NCBI GenBank assembly: GCA_008360975.2
Contig: CM039193.1
Coordinates: forward strand, 9,104,501 to 9,168,500
DNA length: 64,000 nucleotides
Direction of reading: 5' to 3'
DNA from: Lichenostomus cassidix
Lineage: Eukaryota; Chordata; Aves; Passeriformes; Meliphagidae
Shown: one piece after another, positions 46,676 to 58,859 of the stretch
How the letters are laid out: every line of letters begins with the position of its first letter
Position numbering within the stretch: the first letter of the stretch is position 1
The notes under the pieces: model-generated
What the model was told of the DNA's origin: nothing
What the model saw: the letters and a program-made list of their open reading frames with translations, nothing else
Databases searched by the model: none
Program-made: the position numbers and the translations under genes

Positions 46676-46697
46676 ATACTGTACTACAGTACAGTAT
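46676..46697. other. 22-bp inverted repeat, perfect 10-bp arms
   Basis: ATACTGTACT (46676-46685) and AGTACAGTAT (46688-46697) are exact reverse complements separated by AC. A small cruciform or hairpin is possible. Confidence 0.95.
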
Positions 46698-49600
46698 CAT
46701 GAGACAGGCAAGTTCTAACAAGTCCCACTAAGTCATAGATTTTTTGAAATGGTGAGATTTTGTATGCGCTGTGAAGCAGAAATGTGCCACACTTCTTAGT
46801 TTGCCTGTTGGTTATTTGCACTGAAAGCAGCGCCAGTGAATATTTGACTGAAATTTAAGGGGGAAAAGATCAGCAGCAGCTCAAAAAGAGGAAAGTAAGA
46901 TTCAAAACCAGGCTGAGTTTCCTTTTTGTTTCATTCATTGCCTTCTGTAGTCTATGGGGAGTCTTTGCTTCAGTTTGCATGAAGCTACTCTTTCTGTTTG
47001 CTGTTCACATCTCTTGGTTTCTGGGTGTTTTACATTGGTCATTTTCTGACTTTGGATTTTTTTCCTAATGTAGTGTAGGCTCACATTTGGTGTGTTTTAT
47101 GGCTGCTTTTGTCTGTTAGTGCAGCTCCTGAAATCAAGACATCAATATTCAATAATGAACTTCATTAATCACCTTGGCACTGCGTATGTACTGTACTGAG
47201 GGAGGCAGGGTGCTGTGTCAGGAGGAAGGTGTGGAACCAGCCAGCCCTGCCAGGAGCACAGGATGGTGAGGCTAGAGGAGGTAGCTGGGCACTCTGTGGC
47301 AGGGCAAATGTGTTCACATCTTCTGTGCCCTGTGGAGTCAAGATTTACCTGGCCTGGAATGGGAGAGGGCTGAACTCTGTCCACTGACATTTACTATTGG
47401 CTACATCCCTGCATCTGGTTCAGCTCCTGACTGCCCCACGTGAGCAGCTGCTTTCGTAACCAGGGCATTTCAAAGCTCAAGATGTTGATTTCCAGTCTAA
47501 TCACGTCAAAAGCTATTGCCTGCTTTTTCTATTTCTTTATGAAATTTTATCTTATCTCTTTTCAATATCCGTGTCTGAAGTCTGTGCTATTGGGACCCAC
47601 CCTGTTTCCATGCACAAACACACAGAATGGAGCAAAGAGGAGTGAGGTGGGAGCAAACACTTTCTTATTAGGACTGCGGCTTGAAGTAATGAAAATAATA
47701 AACAGAGTCTGGGAGGTGCTGCCACATGTCCTGGTGACTGCGTGAAAGGAAGATGAGAAAGGGAGTTGTGATGCCCTGGAAAAGATTGTTTAAACTTTAC
47801 AGAGCTGATTGAATTAACATCAGGCTTTATCAAAGTGTTTTATACCTCTGTGCTGTCCTTTTTCCCCATCCTTAACAAAGATCTGTGATCTGTCACCAGT
47901 ATTGTGCCCCATCCATAACACTTTTACGTTTCAGCTGTGTCATGGGGAATGATAATGTGTGGATCTACAGAACTGTCCCTGCTGTCAGTTGCTGATAGAA
48001 ACAAAGTTCTCACTTGCACCCCAAAATTACAGCTAGCCACACTAGTTCTTGAGACAAGGAGAATGGTCTGTATAGACAGTGTGCAAAATGCTGCACTATA
48101 ATATGTGACAGTTGGAGAGCAAAGGGACCCAAAGTGACTAGGTGCAAAATTGAAGTTTGGGGGTATGTCAGGTGACTGGAGCTGTTTGGGGTGACAAGGA
48201 CACATGTAGGATGTGGTTGAGCTCAGCCCTTGCATCACTAGCCTGGGAAACAGCTAAACTCCTTCACATGAAATCTCACCCTTCCTCCCAAATTATATCT
48301 ATGCACAGATATATATGTGCCAGTGTATGTGCAGCCTGAGGCAAACACCTGGCATGAAGAACGTCATTCCAATCCATTCAAATTTGGTGGAGATTTAAGC
48401 AGCAAAAGACAGTCTTATAACGGAAAAATAGAGCGCTCCCAGCCCAACTTAGTCCAGTGAGCTGACCAAAATGTCTCTTGAGCCTTTTTGTATGCGTCGT
48501 GTATTGACCATATCAAGGATTGGGCTGTGCTGAATGCATCACTGAGGGCCCTGGCTCCAGGAGATGTGCATTCCCTGTTGGTCCCCTCAGAGAGGCTGAG
48601 CAGAGGGAAGTGTAATTGTATGGCCATGTGTGTAAGTGCCCATGGTTGGATTTTACCTGGTGTAAATCAGCTTAGTTCAGGAGCCTCAGGGTGGCTTTGG
48701 TGATTACCTTGGCTTGGGCTGAAGCTCTCACTAATGGAATGAATGTGGAGCGCCAGGCTCCTGCCCTCTCAGTCCTTCTGCCTGGCATCATTCCCTGGTT
48801 CAAAACTTATGGCTGGAGTGTTTAAAAACTCAAGAGACAGGATCAAAAATGAAGGAATTGAAAGGACAATTATCTTTTGATTTACCAGTGGTTTTGAAAT
48901 TTCCCTCTGCACTTGGATCATATTTTCAAGATTTTTCTATCATTTCCTTTGCAAAACTAGACACTATCCTTGTGTGTGCACAAATTTAGGACCACAGAGA
49001 AAATGTAAATGTGGTGTGACTTGGGATAAAATTAGACTGACAGTGCTGGGCTGTTGTTACTCCATACTGGGCTAAGTCATCATTATTTGGATTTGCTGGA
49101 GCCCAGAAAAGGCTTAGCTCATGTTTTGAGCAAAGCCAGCAGTCACATCCTGCTTTCTTAATTGCTATTTGAGATGAACCATGATAATTTCCATTATGAA
49201 GCCAGTTTTAATTAAGCAAACAAAACCTCTCTGCTCTTTTTTCTGGCAAGCTTTTGATGACTTCTTCTGAGTTTTGACAGTTAGGTTCCAATGTGTTCTT
49301 CAAATGCAGCCAGGTTTAGAAGCTGCAGTAAAGCAGAGGATCATATGCATGGCCTTGAGCAGCAGCTCTGCATGGCCAAGTGTCTGTCAGTGTTGGCCTG
49401 TGGCTCCCAAGTAGGATTTTAGCCATCAGTGTTTCCTAAGTGCTGTGTTGCTTGCGGATCTGTAAGGTGATGTGTAGCCAATTGCAATAATTTAGGGAAC
49501 CAAGGGGGCTTAAATAAAGCAGAGAGATGCTTTGTGTAGGATGCTGTAGCTTCCACCTAAGACTGCAACTTCAATTGTGTTGGAGGGAGAGCTGTAAAGC

Positions 49601-50029
49601 CCCAATTACGGTTATATTTTCTCTGATAGAGGAAGAACCAGTTCTGACTCTTGTTGCAGAGAAGTAGTTATAACAGCTGTGGCCAGAGTTGAAGGCAAGA
49701 CAGGCAGGTATGTTTGGCTTTTTCTTGTAGGATGTGTATATGGGGAAAATGGAAGACTCCCATCCAGTTATCAAGGCATGTAGGTTGTATGGGCTGAGGA
49801 AGTCACTGAGGAGCTGATAATATCACTGTCCCAGCATGGAAAAATCCCTTTCTGCCAAAGGGTAAAGGGGATGGTTTAATGTACGTGGATAAACGAGGAC
49901 AGCAGGTAATTTATTTCTCCCCATCTTATGGTACATAAATGACATATGACAGATAATCTGCTACCTGACTGTATAATAACCAAGGAGGAACACAGGCAGG
50001 AATGTGCCTTGTTTTGTGTTTTGCTTCCT
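46698..50029. other. Unique noncoding stretch
   Basis: No gene is supported. Short AT-rich patches with TTAATTAAGC (49210) and ATTAATCACC (47164) could belong to conserved noncoding DNA but are too small to call. Confidence 0.5.
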
Positions 50030-50290
50030 CTTGTGATAGATGAAGAGAACATGGCCTCAGGCTGTGTCAGGTGATGTTCAGGTTGGACATTAGGGGGAAT
50101 TTCTTCACAAAAAGGGTTGTCAAGCATTGGAACATGGTGGTGGAATCACCATCCCTGGAGGTGGTTAAGGGAAGACTGGGCATGTCACTCAATGTCATGG
50201 CCTAGTTGACAAGGTGGTGTCTGGTCAAAGGTTGGACTTGATGATCTTGAAGACCTTGAGGTCTTCTCCAACCTAACTGATTGTGACTTT
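50030..50290 (+). mobile_element. CR1 LINE 3' end, sense
   Basis: A textbook CR1 terminal region. It reads tgttcaggttggacattagg, aatttcttcacaaaaagggt, tgtcaagcattggaacatgg, aatcaccatccctggaggtg and gttggacttgatgatcttga in order, ending in ttctccaacctaactgattg. This covers the end of ORF2 and the short 3' untranslated region. The usual 8-bp tail repeats (ATTCTATG type) are reduced to about one degenerate unit. The 5' side is truncated near 50030, as is typical of these insertions, and the left flank shows no further similarity. A small deletion has removed the 'gctgcccagggaa' part after gaaca. Confidence 0.94.
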
Positions 50291-50639
50291 CACCAAATAA
50301 AAAATATTCTGTGGTTTTTATTCCCTGGAGACTAGCAAGAGAGTTAAAGGGACACTTACTTGGGACTTCCTTGTGCAGGTGCATGGTGACAGCAGTCTCA
50401 CGATTTAAAAACCTTTTAGGCCTCTGTGTTGTGCCAGTGTTTTGCAAGAAGGCAGAGAGGATGGTGGGTTCACAAGTACAGCCCAGGGAACAAAGTTGGG
50501 TGGATGCAGGAGGGAGTAGATAAAATTCCTGTGTATTCCCCTGTGTGGCCTCACTGCACCTGTGTGAGGAGAAAGATTAAACTAGCATTTACCAAATACT
50601 ATTTCTACTTGCAGCAACAACCAAAGCAATGTTATTATT

Positions 50640-50945
50640 CATTTTAAGATTATGGGTCTTCTTTCTCCCCATAGTTCCCTGTGAAAAATTTGAGCTCAAG
50701 ACAAACTTTTAGAGATAATCCAAATTTAGCCAATTGGGATAATTTACAACCAATTATAATAATCCTTTCCGTGAGTTGGCCTTCCTCCTTTGAGTTGTCT
50801 GGTATATTTAGCCATGTGTAGTCTCTTTCTGAACCACTTTTTACAGTCCTTATGATATTAATTAGGTTCCTTCCCACGCTGGTGGTGTTAATGGCCATGT
50901 GAAATATTAATACCTTTTTGCTAATAGTATTGGTAATATATCTGG
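50640..50945. promoter_or_regulatory. Candidate conserved noncoding element
   Basis: An AT-rich unique block with TAATCC at 50716-50721, CCAAT at 50730-50734 and 50750-50754, GATAATTTAC between them, and ATTAATTAGG near 50857. It lies 350 bases downstream of the CR1 insertion, which stops short of it. Function is inferred from motif density only. Confidence 0.3.
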
Positions 50946-53140
50946 GGCTGCTTTGTTGTGATCCTGCTGTCCTGGTGAAATTAAATAGATGAAGTACCCT
51001 TCCCCAGTGAGAGTGTAATTCATAAAAGCAGGGTGGACAGTATGTTGTGCCTGTCTGATGTGTTTTAGAGAATGTCTCTGCTGATGATTATATTTTGGGA
51101 AATTGGAAGAACATTTCCCCAGGACATATAAAGTGACTGTCTATTAGGGATATGTAGGGGATGTGTCAGGTTTTCAAGAAATGTACTAGAAAGGAATTAA
51201 GTTTGAAAAAGCCAGTGCACTGAGGAAGGCAAGCATCTCCTTTTTTTCCTGAGGTGGATGAATCTGGATTCTGTTTAGCCATGCATGCAATTTTAAAGCT
51301 GCATATACAGGCTCAGGAAGGATCAAAATAGCATTTTCAAGAGGCTGGCAGAACTTGTCTGAAACAATGGTACCTCATTAGCAGATGCTGATCCTATCAG
51401 AAAAAAAGAATAAATGGTGCCTTTTGCTTCACTGAAGAAAATGCTGCCTTAACCCCTCGCTCCCCCAGTGGGCAGGGAAGAGTCTCTAGACAGCAGTGAT
51501 GGAGGGTTTGAGCAGAGCCATCCTGAGGGGCATCCAGGGTTCAGACAAACCTGGGAGACACTGCAGCACTGTTTGATTTATTAATGGGCCACATCTTTGG
51601 AGCCCACGTACCCTTAGTGCTCTGCTTGAGGAGCAAGCTTCAAGTCATGGCTGGTACCACACACAAAGTCTTGCTTTTAAATAGTAGCTGGGTAGCTGTG
51701 AGAGAGTTCCCAAGGAAGAGGGATGGTGGAGTCACTGGTGGAGGAGGATAGGAAGTGTGTTGGTGGCAGCATGTAAAATCATGGAGAGAAGGAGTGGGCT
51801 GCAGTTTTATACTCTGAATCTTACAGTGAAGAAACTAATGCTGAGACTGGCAAGCTACTTTGAATTTTAATTTTTCCTTTTGCTATATGTTTAGTGTAGC
51901 CATCACTGCAGTGCGAGGGAGCAGGCAGATGGAGAAAGAAAAGAAGAAAAATTAAGGTGGAAGTCAGAGTCCTGGAGTTGGTCTTTGATTACTCATGTGC
52001 ATGGGTCTGTTCAGGCCCAGGTGGTACAAGCTGGCTTTGCTAATAACCCTTCTAGTAATTAAAAAAATAAATTTAAAGAAAGCAAAAGCAATGAATGAAT
52101 CTTAACTGTAAAGGTTGTGGCTTTAATTTACAATGCTGAAGGGCCCAAGAGTAAAGATTCAGGGTAATGAAAAGTTCTCTGAGCTCTACCTGGACTATAG
52201 AGGAATCTTTTAGCTAACTTTTCCACCAGCGGCAGCCAGCAAGTGGGGAGGGAGGAGTAATGGAAAGAGTCTTTAAATCCAAGTATGTTGTGTTCATGAT
52301 TTCCTGTGTGGTATGTACCTGGGAGGAGATTCTGCTTGCATCTTCATTCTCTCTATCTTAAAGGGTTTCATTAGCATCTAATTGCTACTTATTTTCCTTA
52401 TTCAGAGCATCCAGGTGCTGTACAATGTTCTTAATCAAGTGTGAAAAGGCCATTTGTCAAGGAAGTTCCTGCTCTCTCAGCGAGGTGCTTCTGAAAAGGT
52501 TTGGCCTTTGTGCTTATCTAGGGGAAAAACAAGTGCCAAGAGTCTGGAACGTGACTGAGATCTTCATTTGATCCTACCAATCTTGCCTCCATCATCACAC
52601 CTCACAGCAGCATACCAGTGAAAGCCTCACCTGAGCCAGAACTAATTTAAAGGGATGATGCCAGTGTTGGTCTTGTTAAGCAGCTCTTGGGACAAGTAGG
52701 TCACTCAGTCAGGAGGTTGAGGGGTTGCTGGAAGCCTTAAATCCTTTGTGCTGTAGGACTGGAAGACTGGCTGGGGTAGGAACAAGAACAGAAGTTACCT
52801 GGGTTCCCCTTGGCCTCATGGAATCTTGTTTCAGTCACAGAGTCAACTGTGAGAGAGTTTCTTGAACTGGGATATCAAGGGAATAGTTCTTGTGAAGTTA
52901 TGTGTCTCCAGGTGTTTTAGGTTCAGACCTTCTTTTCAGCAATGCTGAGGTCAGAGATCAGAGTGATGTACTGTTCTCCTGGCAATGTGCAAAACTTGAG
53001 GACATGGGTGGGTTTGTCCATGCCATAACCAGTGGCACTGGGGAGCGCGAAGGGTTAGTAAAGTTGAGAGTGTTCTCCTTTGTGAAAGGGACAAGTGTTC
53101 TCTCCTGCCTGATTGAAATTGACTGTAGAAAACACTTAGA
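50946..53140. other. Unique noncoding stretch
   Basis: No gene, repeat or regulatory block could be supported. Confidence 0.5.
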
Positions 53141-53142
53141 GT

Positions 53143-53168
53143 ATTTTTTTTTTCCCTCTACCTTACAG
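53143..53168 (+). other. Strong splice-acceptor-like site
   Basis: T10 and a pyrimidine run lead into ccttacag, with AG at 53167-53168. This is close to the ideal vertebrate 3' splice site. The three downstream frames close within about 15 codons, so any exon here would be noncoding or very short. Confidence 0.35.
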
Positions 53169-53264
53169 AATTAATCCAGTGGAAACAATCTGGATTTAAG
53201 ATAGCATAGCTGGAATCAGAATAAATACCTTGTTTTTCTGGACTATTAAGATATTTACTAGCTA

Positions 53265-53903
53265 TTGGCCAAAACATCTGCTGATATGACTTCACCAAAT
53301 TTAGTGAAGCTTGGATCAAGATCTCCAATGGCATATTTTTCATTCAGTTCATTAAGCAGCAAGCAGTTTGATCAGATAGGACACAGAAAACACAAAACAC
53401 TTGCTGAGAACGTAATATACTTCATTAGTCATCTGGGTTTGCAAAAGAGCAGGGAGAGAACTGTACTCACATCATCAAAGTCCTGTCAGCCCTCGGTGGG
53501 TGTCTCGCTGTGTCTCCAGCCACTGTTTGAGAGCAGTGCTGTGGAAGGGCTGGGATGCAGCTGTATTGATTATTGGGCTGGGATGATGTGCAGATTGATG
53601 AACCAAAATGCCACAAGAGGAAAAACTTCTGATGGCACAAGCACTAAGGGACAAAAAGAGATGAGAGAGCATATTCTTCCCCAAAGAAATCCCATTGATG
53701 CTGTGTTGCTCCCAGGCATTGCTGATGGGAAAGGGGAGCAGCTTGGTGGGCTTCTGCAGAACAGCAGCCACAGCAAAGAGCAGTTAATCTGGAGCCACAA
53801 AGAAATAGTTATGATGCTTTTGAAAATGAAGATTTGTTTATTTTATTTTATTTTAGCCAATGCGGTTCACAGGAAGTCTCAAGCTTTCTTTAGGAGGGAT
53901 TGA
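53265..53903 (+). other. Longest open frame, 212 codons, probably not a gene
   Basis: The frame runs from ATG at 53265 to a stop after 53900. The predicted protein shows no signal peptide, no known domain and no repeated or patterned segments. A short hydrophobic stretch (KICLFYFILANAV) occurs near the C-terminus. It overlaps minus-strand frames of 98 and 76 codons. By a rough count, one or fewer frames this long is expected by chance in 64 kb, so it is only mildly unusual. It begins about 100 bases after the acceptor-like site at 53168, but that site would join a different, closed frame. The last part runs over a TTTTA repeat, which argues against coding. Confidence 0.12.
53837..53856 (+). 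repeat. TTTTA repeat ending in an acceptor-like AG
   Basis: About four TTTTA units end in TTTTAG at 53851-53856. Simple sequence. Confidence 0.85.
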
Positions 53904-53909
53904 CAGTGA

Positions 53910-56560
53910 ATTTAGCACAAGCTAAACATACACTTGGGGCTTGCAGTGATCTGTAGGAAGTGTGTGGGAGAGGGTAGATATCCCACGTCTGTCAGAATGG
54001 TGTGCCAGTCTCTCCAAGCCCTTTAGCTCAAGCATCCAGGACTGTTTGACTGTGGGAGGAGAGGGAAAGGGAAGGGTGCAGGAGAAAAGAGGCAGTTCTG
54101 TAGAAATGTGGAAGGGAGGATTACACCCACAATGTGTTTGATATGGAAGAGCAGGGACTGCTGCCTGTGTGTGACATTGTGTGGGAGAGATTAAAGTCAC
54201 CCTAGGCAGGCAAGAATTGGGTGTGAAGTAGGAAAAGAAAGGGGGATTAGGTTGGATGGGTGTGATACAGGAGGAAGGAGTGTCTCTCTGGGTGAAACAC
54301 AGGTGCCATAAAATGAGAAGGTTTGGATTGTGTGGATAGCAAGTGCATTGTAGGAGAGGTGCAAGAGCTGAAGGATCTGCAGGATGCATCTGAGGTCACT
54401 CCCAAACCTTGAACTTCTCCTGGAGTTTCCTATCCCTCCAGCTCTTGGAAGCAAGTGGTATGAGGCTTACCAGAACAATGGTCAGCCCCAAAGACTGGAT
54501 GCTTCGGATGTCAGGATGAATTGTAGAACATCAAAGGTTCTCTTGCTCTCCAGGAACTGGTCGCTGGCCTTAGCTGAGACATTAGAGGCTTTCTGCCTTT
54601 TGGGTTGGTTTCTGGGTTCCCCAAGTGCCACTTTTTATCAGCTCCCTGGAGAGCCTCCTGCCGCTGTAAAGGAATCTCAATTCTCTTTATAGTTGAGGTG
54701 CCCAGAAGTTTGACTAAGTTGCCATGCTGCTAAGTGCTACATTAAAATGTAATAAGGGATATTATTTTGCCCTGAGGAGACTTTTTCTACTGTTCCTGGA
54801 AAAGGCAAAACAATGTAAGGTATGAACCAGCCCCAACAAAGAGGGATTGTTAGGTTGCTTGGTGCATCATCTCATGGATATCAACATTGGCACATTTAGT
54901 ACAAGGGGAGACCCTAGAGATGAACCTGGTAAGCTTTAGAGCTGGCTGGAGTGCTGTACTGCAGCAGTTTAAGTGCAAAGGTATGGAGAAGACCATCTGC
55001 TGAGTGTCTAAAGCTGATGCTCCAGTTGTATTTGCACGTAGGATGCCTGCATTGTTTACTTATGTTTAAAATCCAACCATAAATTGTACTTTGAGTGGCT
55101 GTTGCACATTTCCTGCTCCAGGAGCAGACTTTCCAAGCCCACAAGAAATATTCAGTTACAATTATGTCTGATTTAAAGGGAAAAGATCGGTAGCTTTGTA
55201 GCCTTAATAATTTGCTCAAACAGCTGTAGATTAATGAAAGTGTTGCTCAAGGCATGTTTCCAGAAATAGCATGTAGCTTGGCCTGCGCCAGTCACATTGG
55301 GTTAGGAAATGTGTTTGTGTTTTTAATGCTGGAAGTTCACATGGGAGGTGATCTACCAGAGCTCTCCGGACTCATGGTGTAGCTGGTTGGGCCATGTCTG
55401 GAAGAGCTTGAAAACTGTTTTTTTGTGGAGTTGTAGAGGTCTTTAGAATCACCTCATAAATGGTTTTGCCTGCTGTAGAGGAAATGTCAGCCTCACTCCA
55501 GTGAGTGGCCACCAAGTGCTCTGCAGTCAGAGCACTGAGAGCCTGATGTGATTTTTCCTGTCCCAGGAGACAAAAGCAGATAAATCTGTTATTTGAAACA
55601 CTGAGGTGAGGGAGTCTACTAAGCCTTCCCCTCTGTGGTGTTGGATGCTATTGAGCTCCACAGATTGAGTCACCAGGAAAATTATGTTCCCCAGAAAAAT
55701 GTTCTTTTAATTGTATGGGTTTTTTCAGTCCATTGTCTCCTAATTTGACGGAGGACAGAATGCCTAGGGACAAGAGACAATTTGATAAGAAAACTGCAGT
55801 CATCAAGTGGACCCAGTTCTTATTCCAGTCATCATCCCTCTCACACACAGAGCCACAGGGACCTCTCTCCATAATGATCAGTGTGCCTTCCATAGAGAAA
55901 GGTGCAGTCCCTTAAGGTCCAGTCAGGGGCAAGTGTAAAAGCAGAGCTGAACCACACTGGTCCCTGCTCTGGTTGTGTGTTGTGGACTCTAATGTGTCCT
56001 GTAAGGTCCAGGAGTGTCCCAGGTGGTAAAAGAACAGAGTTAAATGTTATTAGCTCCCTTGTGAAGATCTGATGACTCGCTGAGTTGTGCCCTGCAGTGG
56101 GTTTAGCGAACTCTTCCTGCAGTCATTTCTGCTCAGCATTCCCGTGGTGGAGAGCTGAAGATATCTCCCTCCTAAGGCTAAGAGGACACCCCACTGCTCC
56201 CACTTCAGTGAGCACACATCCATTGTTCTGTGTAAAAAGCAATAAACCTTCTAATCTGTTCAAATGCTGCTGCCCTGCAATAACACTCACTTTTCTTCTG
56301 AGACACTCACTTGATTGGGATTTTTCCATTGATGTCTGGCCTGATTTATCTGTTTCAAACATGACCACAAATAAAAGCAGCGCTCATTGAGCTGATCCAA
56401 TTTGACATGACAGGGACAAAATGACTGGAGCTGGATGGTAATTCTCTTCCAAAAGAGAATGACAGTGGTAGATCAGGGAGATATGGATTGGTTGGTATTT
56501 TACACAGAAATGGTCCACTTCTCTTTTTCATTGCTTTCGTGAGCCTGAATGCCAAGTTTT
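53910..56560. other. Unique noncoding stretch
   Basis: No gene is supported. The 155-codon minus-strand frame at 53922-54389 lies in purine-rich plus-strand sequence and reads as a Pro/Ser/His-rich composition artefact. Confidence 0.5.
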
Positions 56561-56568
56561 TGCTTATG

Positions 56569-56593
56569 GGTGGTAGATTTTTTTTTTTTTTTT
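56569..56593 (+). repeat. GGGTGGTAGA followed by T16
   Basis: A short G/T-rich lead (gggtggtaga) is followed by sixteen T at 56578-56593. Confidence 0.9.
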
Positions 56594-58795
56594 GGATGAG
56601 GGAGGCAGTTTGCTTTCTTTTGGAAAAAAAACCCGTGGTGCTGCTTGAAAATTTTTGAGCAGTTTTAAAAAGGTTGCTAGGTTGGATGTCTGAGTGGGGG
56701 ACATACAGGGAGACTTTGCACTCAAGTGCTCTTCAAAAAAACTCCTAACTGGCTAACAATATAGAAAGATAAAACTTTAGGCTTGCGAGTAATCAGTTTT
56801 TTGAACAGGATGTTAAGAAAAAGGCTGTGCAAAAAACCAAACTAGCTGTCTGACATCCTGAAATGATGTTATAACCACTGTATGACCTGCAAGGGTAGGG
56901 AGATGATTTTGGGAGTGCTTCTAGGCATATCTGGCTATATAAAATAGAAGAGGACATTGAATGTCTTTGCTGTACGTAAGGCAATGGTAATTTGCCTGTG
57001 CTAGGGACTGGAAACAGTGACACAGAATTACTGCTAATACAACATCCTCTCAAAGAAATTGTCCTGTGGAACAGCAGCAGCCTCTAAAGCAGTTGGTGTG
57101 AATTTGGAAGCACTGAGGTTTGCCAAGTGAGACCTGGCTGTTGCTCCACTGGTGAAGGCAAGTGAGGAGTTATTACTGCACTAAGATTCAAAACCAGACA
57201 CTGATTTAATGACTGGAGTATTGCCTGTGGGGTGAGCAGGAGTTGGGATGAGGAAAAATTCCCTATTTTCTCCCTTCGTGTTGGTTGTTTTGCAAATAAT
57301 TGAGCTAGGATGCTCTTGTCTAGATTGGCAGTTTGCCCCTCCACAGAGGGACCGTACAGAACAACTTAAAGCTGTGTGTGGAAATGGACTTTTTCATGGG
57401 CATTGATAAACTTGGAAATGAGTCCAAATTGTCACAATCAGTCCTAAAAGATTAATTCTCTTTGCAGAAGTATTGCCACAAAGATTTACTGTCTTTGCCA
57501 TGCACAGGTCTCTAGGGAGAGGAGAGGGGTGAGGATGGCAAAGAGCTTGTGCAGTTTCATAACATTGCACAGCTTTGGGTTTGCTGGTCTCTTAATGAGA
57601 GTTTTAATTGCGGGCTGCTTGCTTGCCACTAGATGACAGCCTTACTCTGTGCACCAGGGGCTTGGTTGTCATTAACAGGGGGCAGGGAAATGACCCTCTT
57701 ACAGGACATGTCCTGCCTGTCTTGCTTCCAAATGCCTTCTTGAAAGGCAGGGAGCCAGGAAAAGAGGAGATGATGGTGCAGATTAACTTGCTTAATCGAA
57801 AAGATGGTACTTGAATCTTGGACATACCTCAAATGTGAGGACAAATCAAAAAATGAAATCAAGAAACTGCATTTCTTCCAAGAATGAAAGGATGGATTTG
57901 TTTTTTAGCTGCAGGGCTGTGCTCTTCAGATTGCTTCTTCCAACCTGACCCAGTATGGTTTTCAGGCCAGTAAGCTCTGAGCTCCACATCTCGTCTTTGG
58001 GCTGGCTCCCATTCGCGGTGAGCTTTCCTGTACAGTGACCGGGCAGAGTCCCCTCCTTCCACTGAGCAGAGAGGGAATGAAACATGAAGACTTTTCAAGC
58101 ACATCATCACAGAAAAGTCACATATTCTGTTGCATTCCTTGACTGCTTTTCCTCTGTGTTTTTCTTGTCTTTGGTTTCAGTCTCTGTCTTATTGCAGGAG
58201 TGAAAAAAGTGCAAATTGAAGTATATGAGCTTGACTAGCCATGGATTTTTCCACATGACTGTAAGAGTGTCACTGCTTTTCAAAACACTGTTAGAGCATT
58301 TTGAGTTCTGCTAAATATTTTTTTTGCATTCCTGGTCTTTGCTGAAGGTTTTCAGGCTGTGCTATTGCATGATGACACCTCCTAGTAGTTTTCAGCAGAG
58401 CTTTTAGCTCTAGAAATATGTTGGAGACTCATCCTTACATTTGAAGAATTGCTTTGGTTTGTATTTTTTTTCACAAGCTGGTACATTCCTATCTACATGA
58501 AGAAAAAAACTCTGTACAGCTGAGTGTCATGGTCTTTCTGGGCCACATTCTGCTTTCAGTGCCAGCTTTCCATACTTGCAAACATACCTTATATTTACTG
58601 AGAGAGCTGAGGTTGGGTTCTGTCCCCAGGTGTCTGCGTGTGTGACCACCTTCCAGTGTGTGCACATGCTTGTGTGCAAATATCTCCCTCCGTTATGAAC
58701 CATTGATGTAGAGGGCACGTTTTGCTGCTTATTTACACTGTTACCTATCCTTATTCTCTTTGAGGCAACTGCACAGAAACACTGACTGCTGCTCT
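56594..58795. other. Unique noncoding stretch
   Basis: No gene or recognised repeat. There are only short overlapping frames. Confidence 0.5.
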
Positions 58796-58859
58796 GCTTT
58801 CTTCTTTGCCTTTTCCTCATCTGTGTATCTTTTCCTCTTTTTCCTCTTTTCCACCCTTT
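58796..58859 (+). repeat. Pyrimidine-rich tract
   Basis: A C/T-rich stretch with an uninterrupted 25-base pyrimidine core at 58828-58852. On the minus strand it reads as repeated GAGGAAAA units. It sits directly upstream of the most CG-containing patch of the window (about 58905-59030). Confidence 0.85.

Noticed and set aside
57920..57965. CR1-like cttccaacctgacccagtat
   Set aside because: Only one short block resembles CR1, with no supporting sequence on either side.
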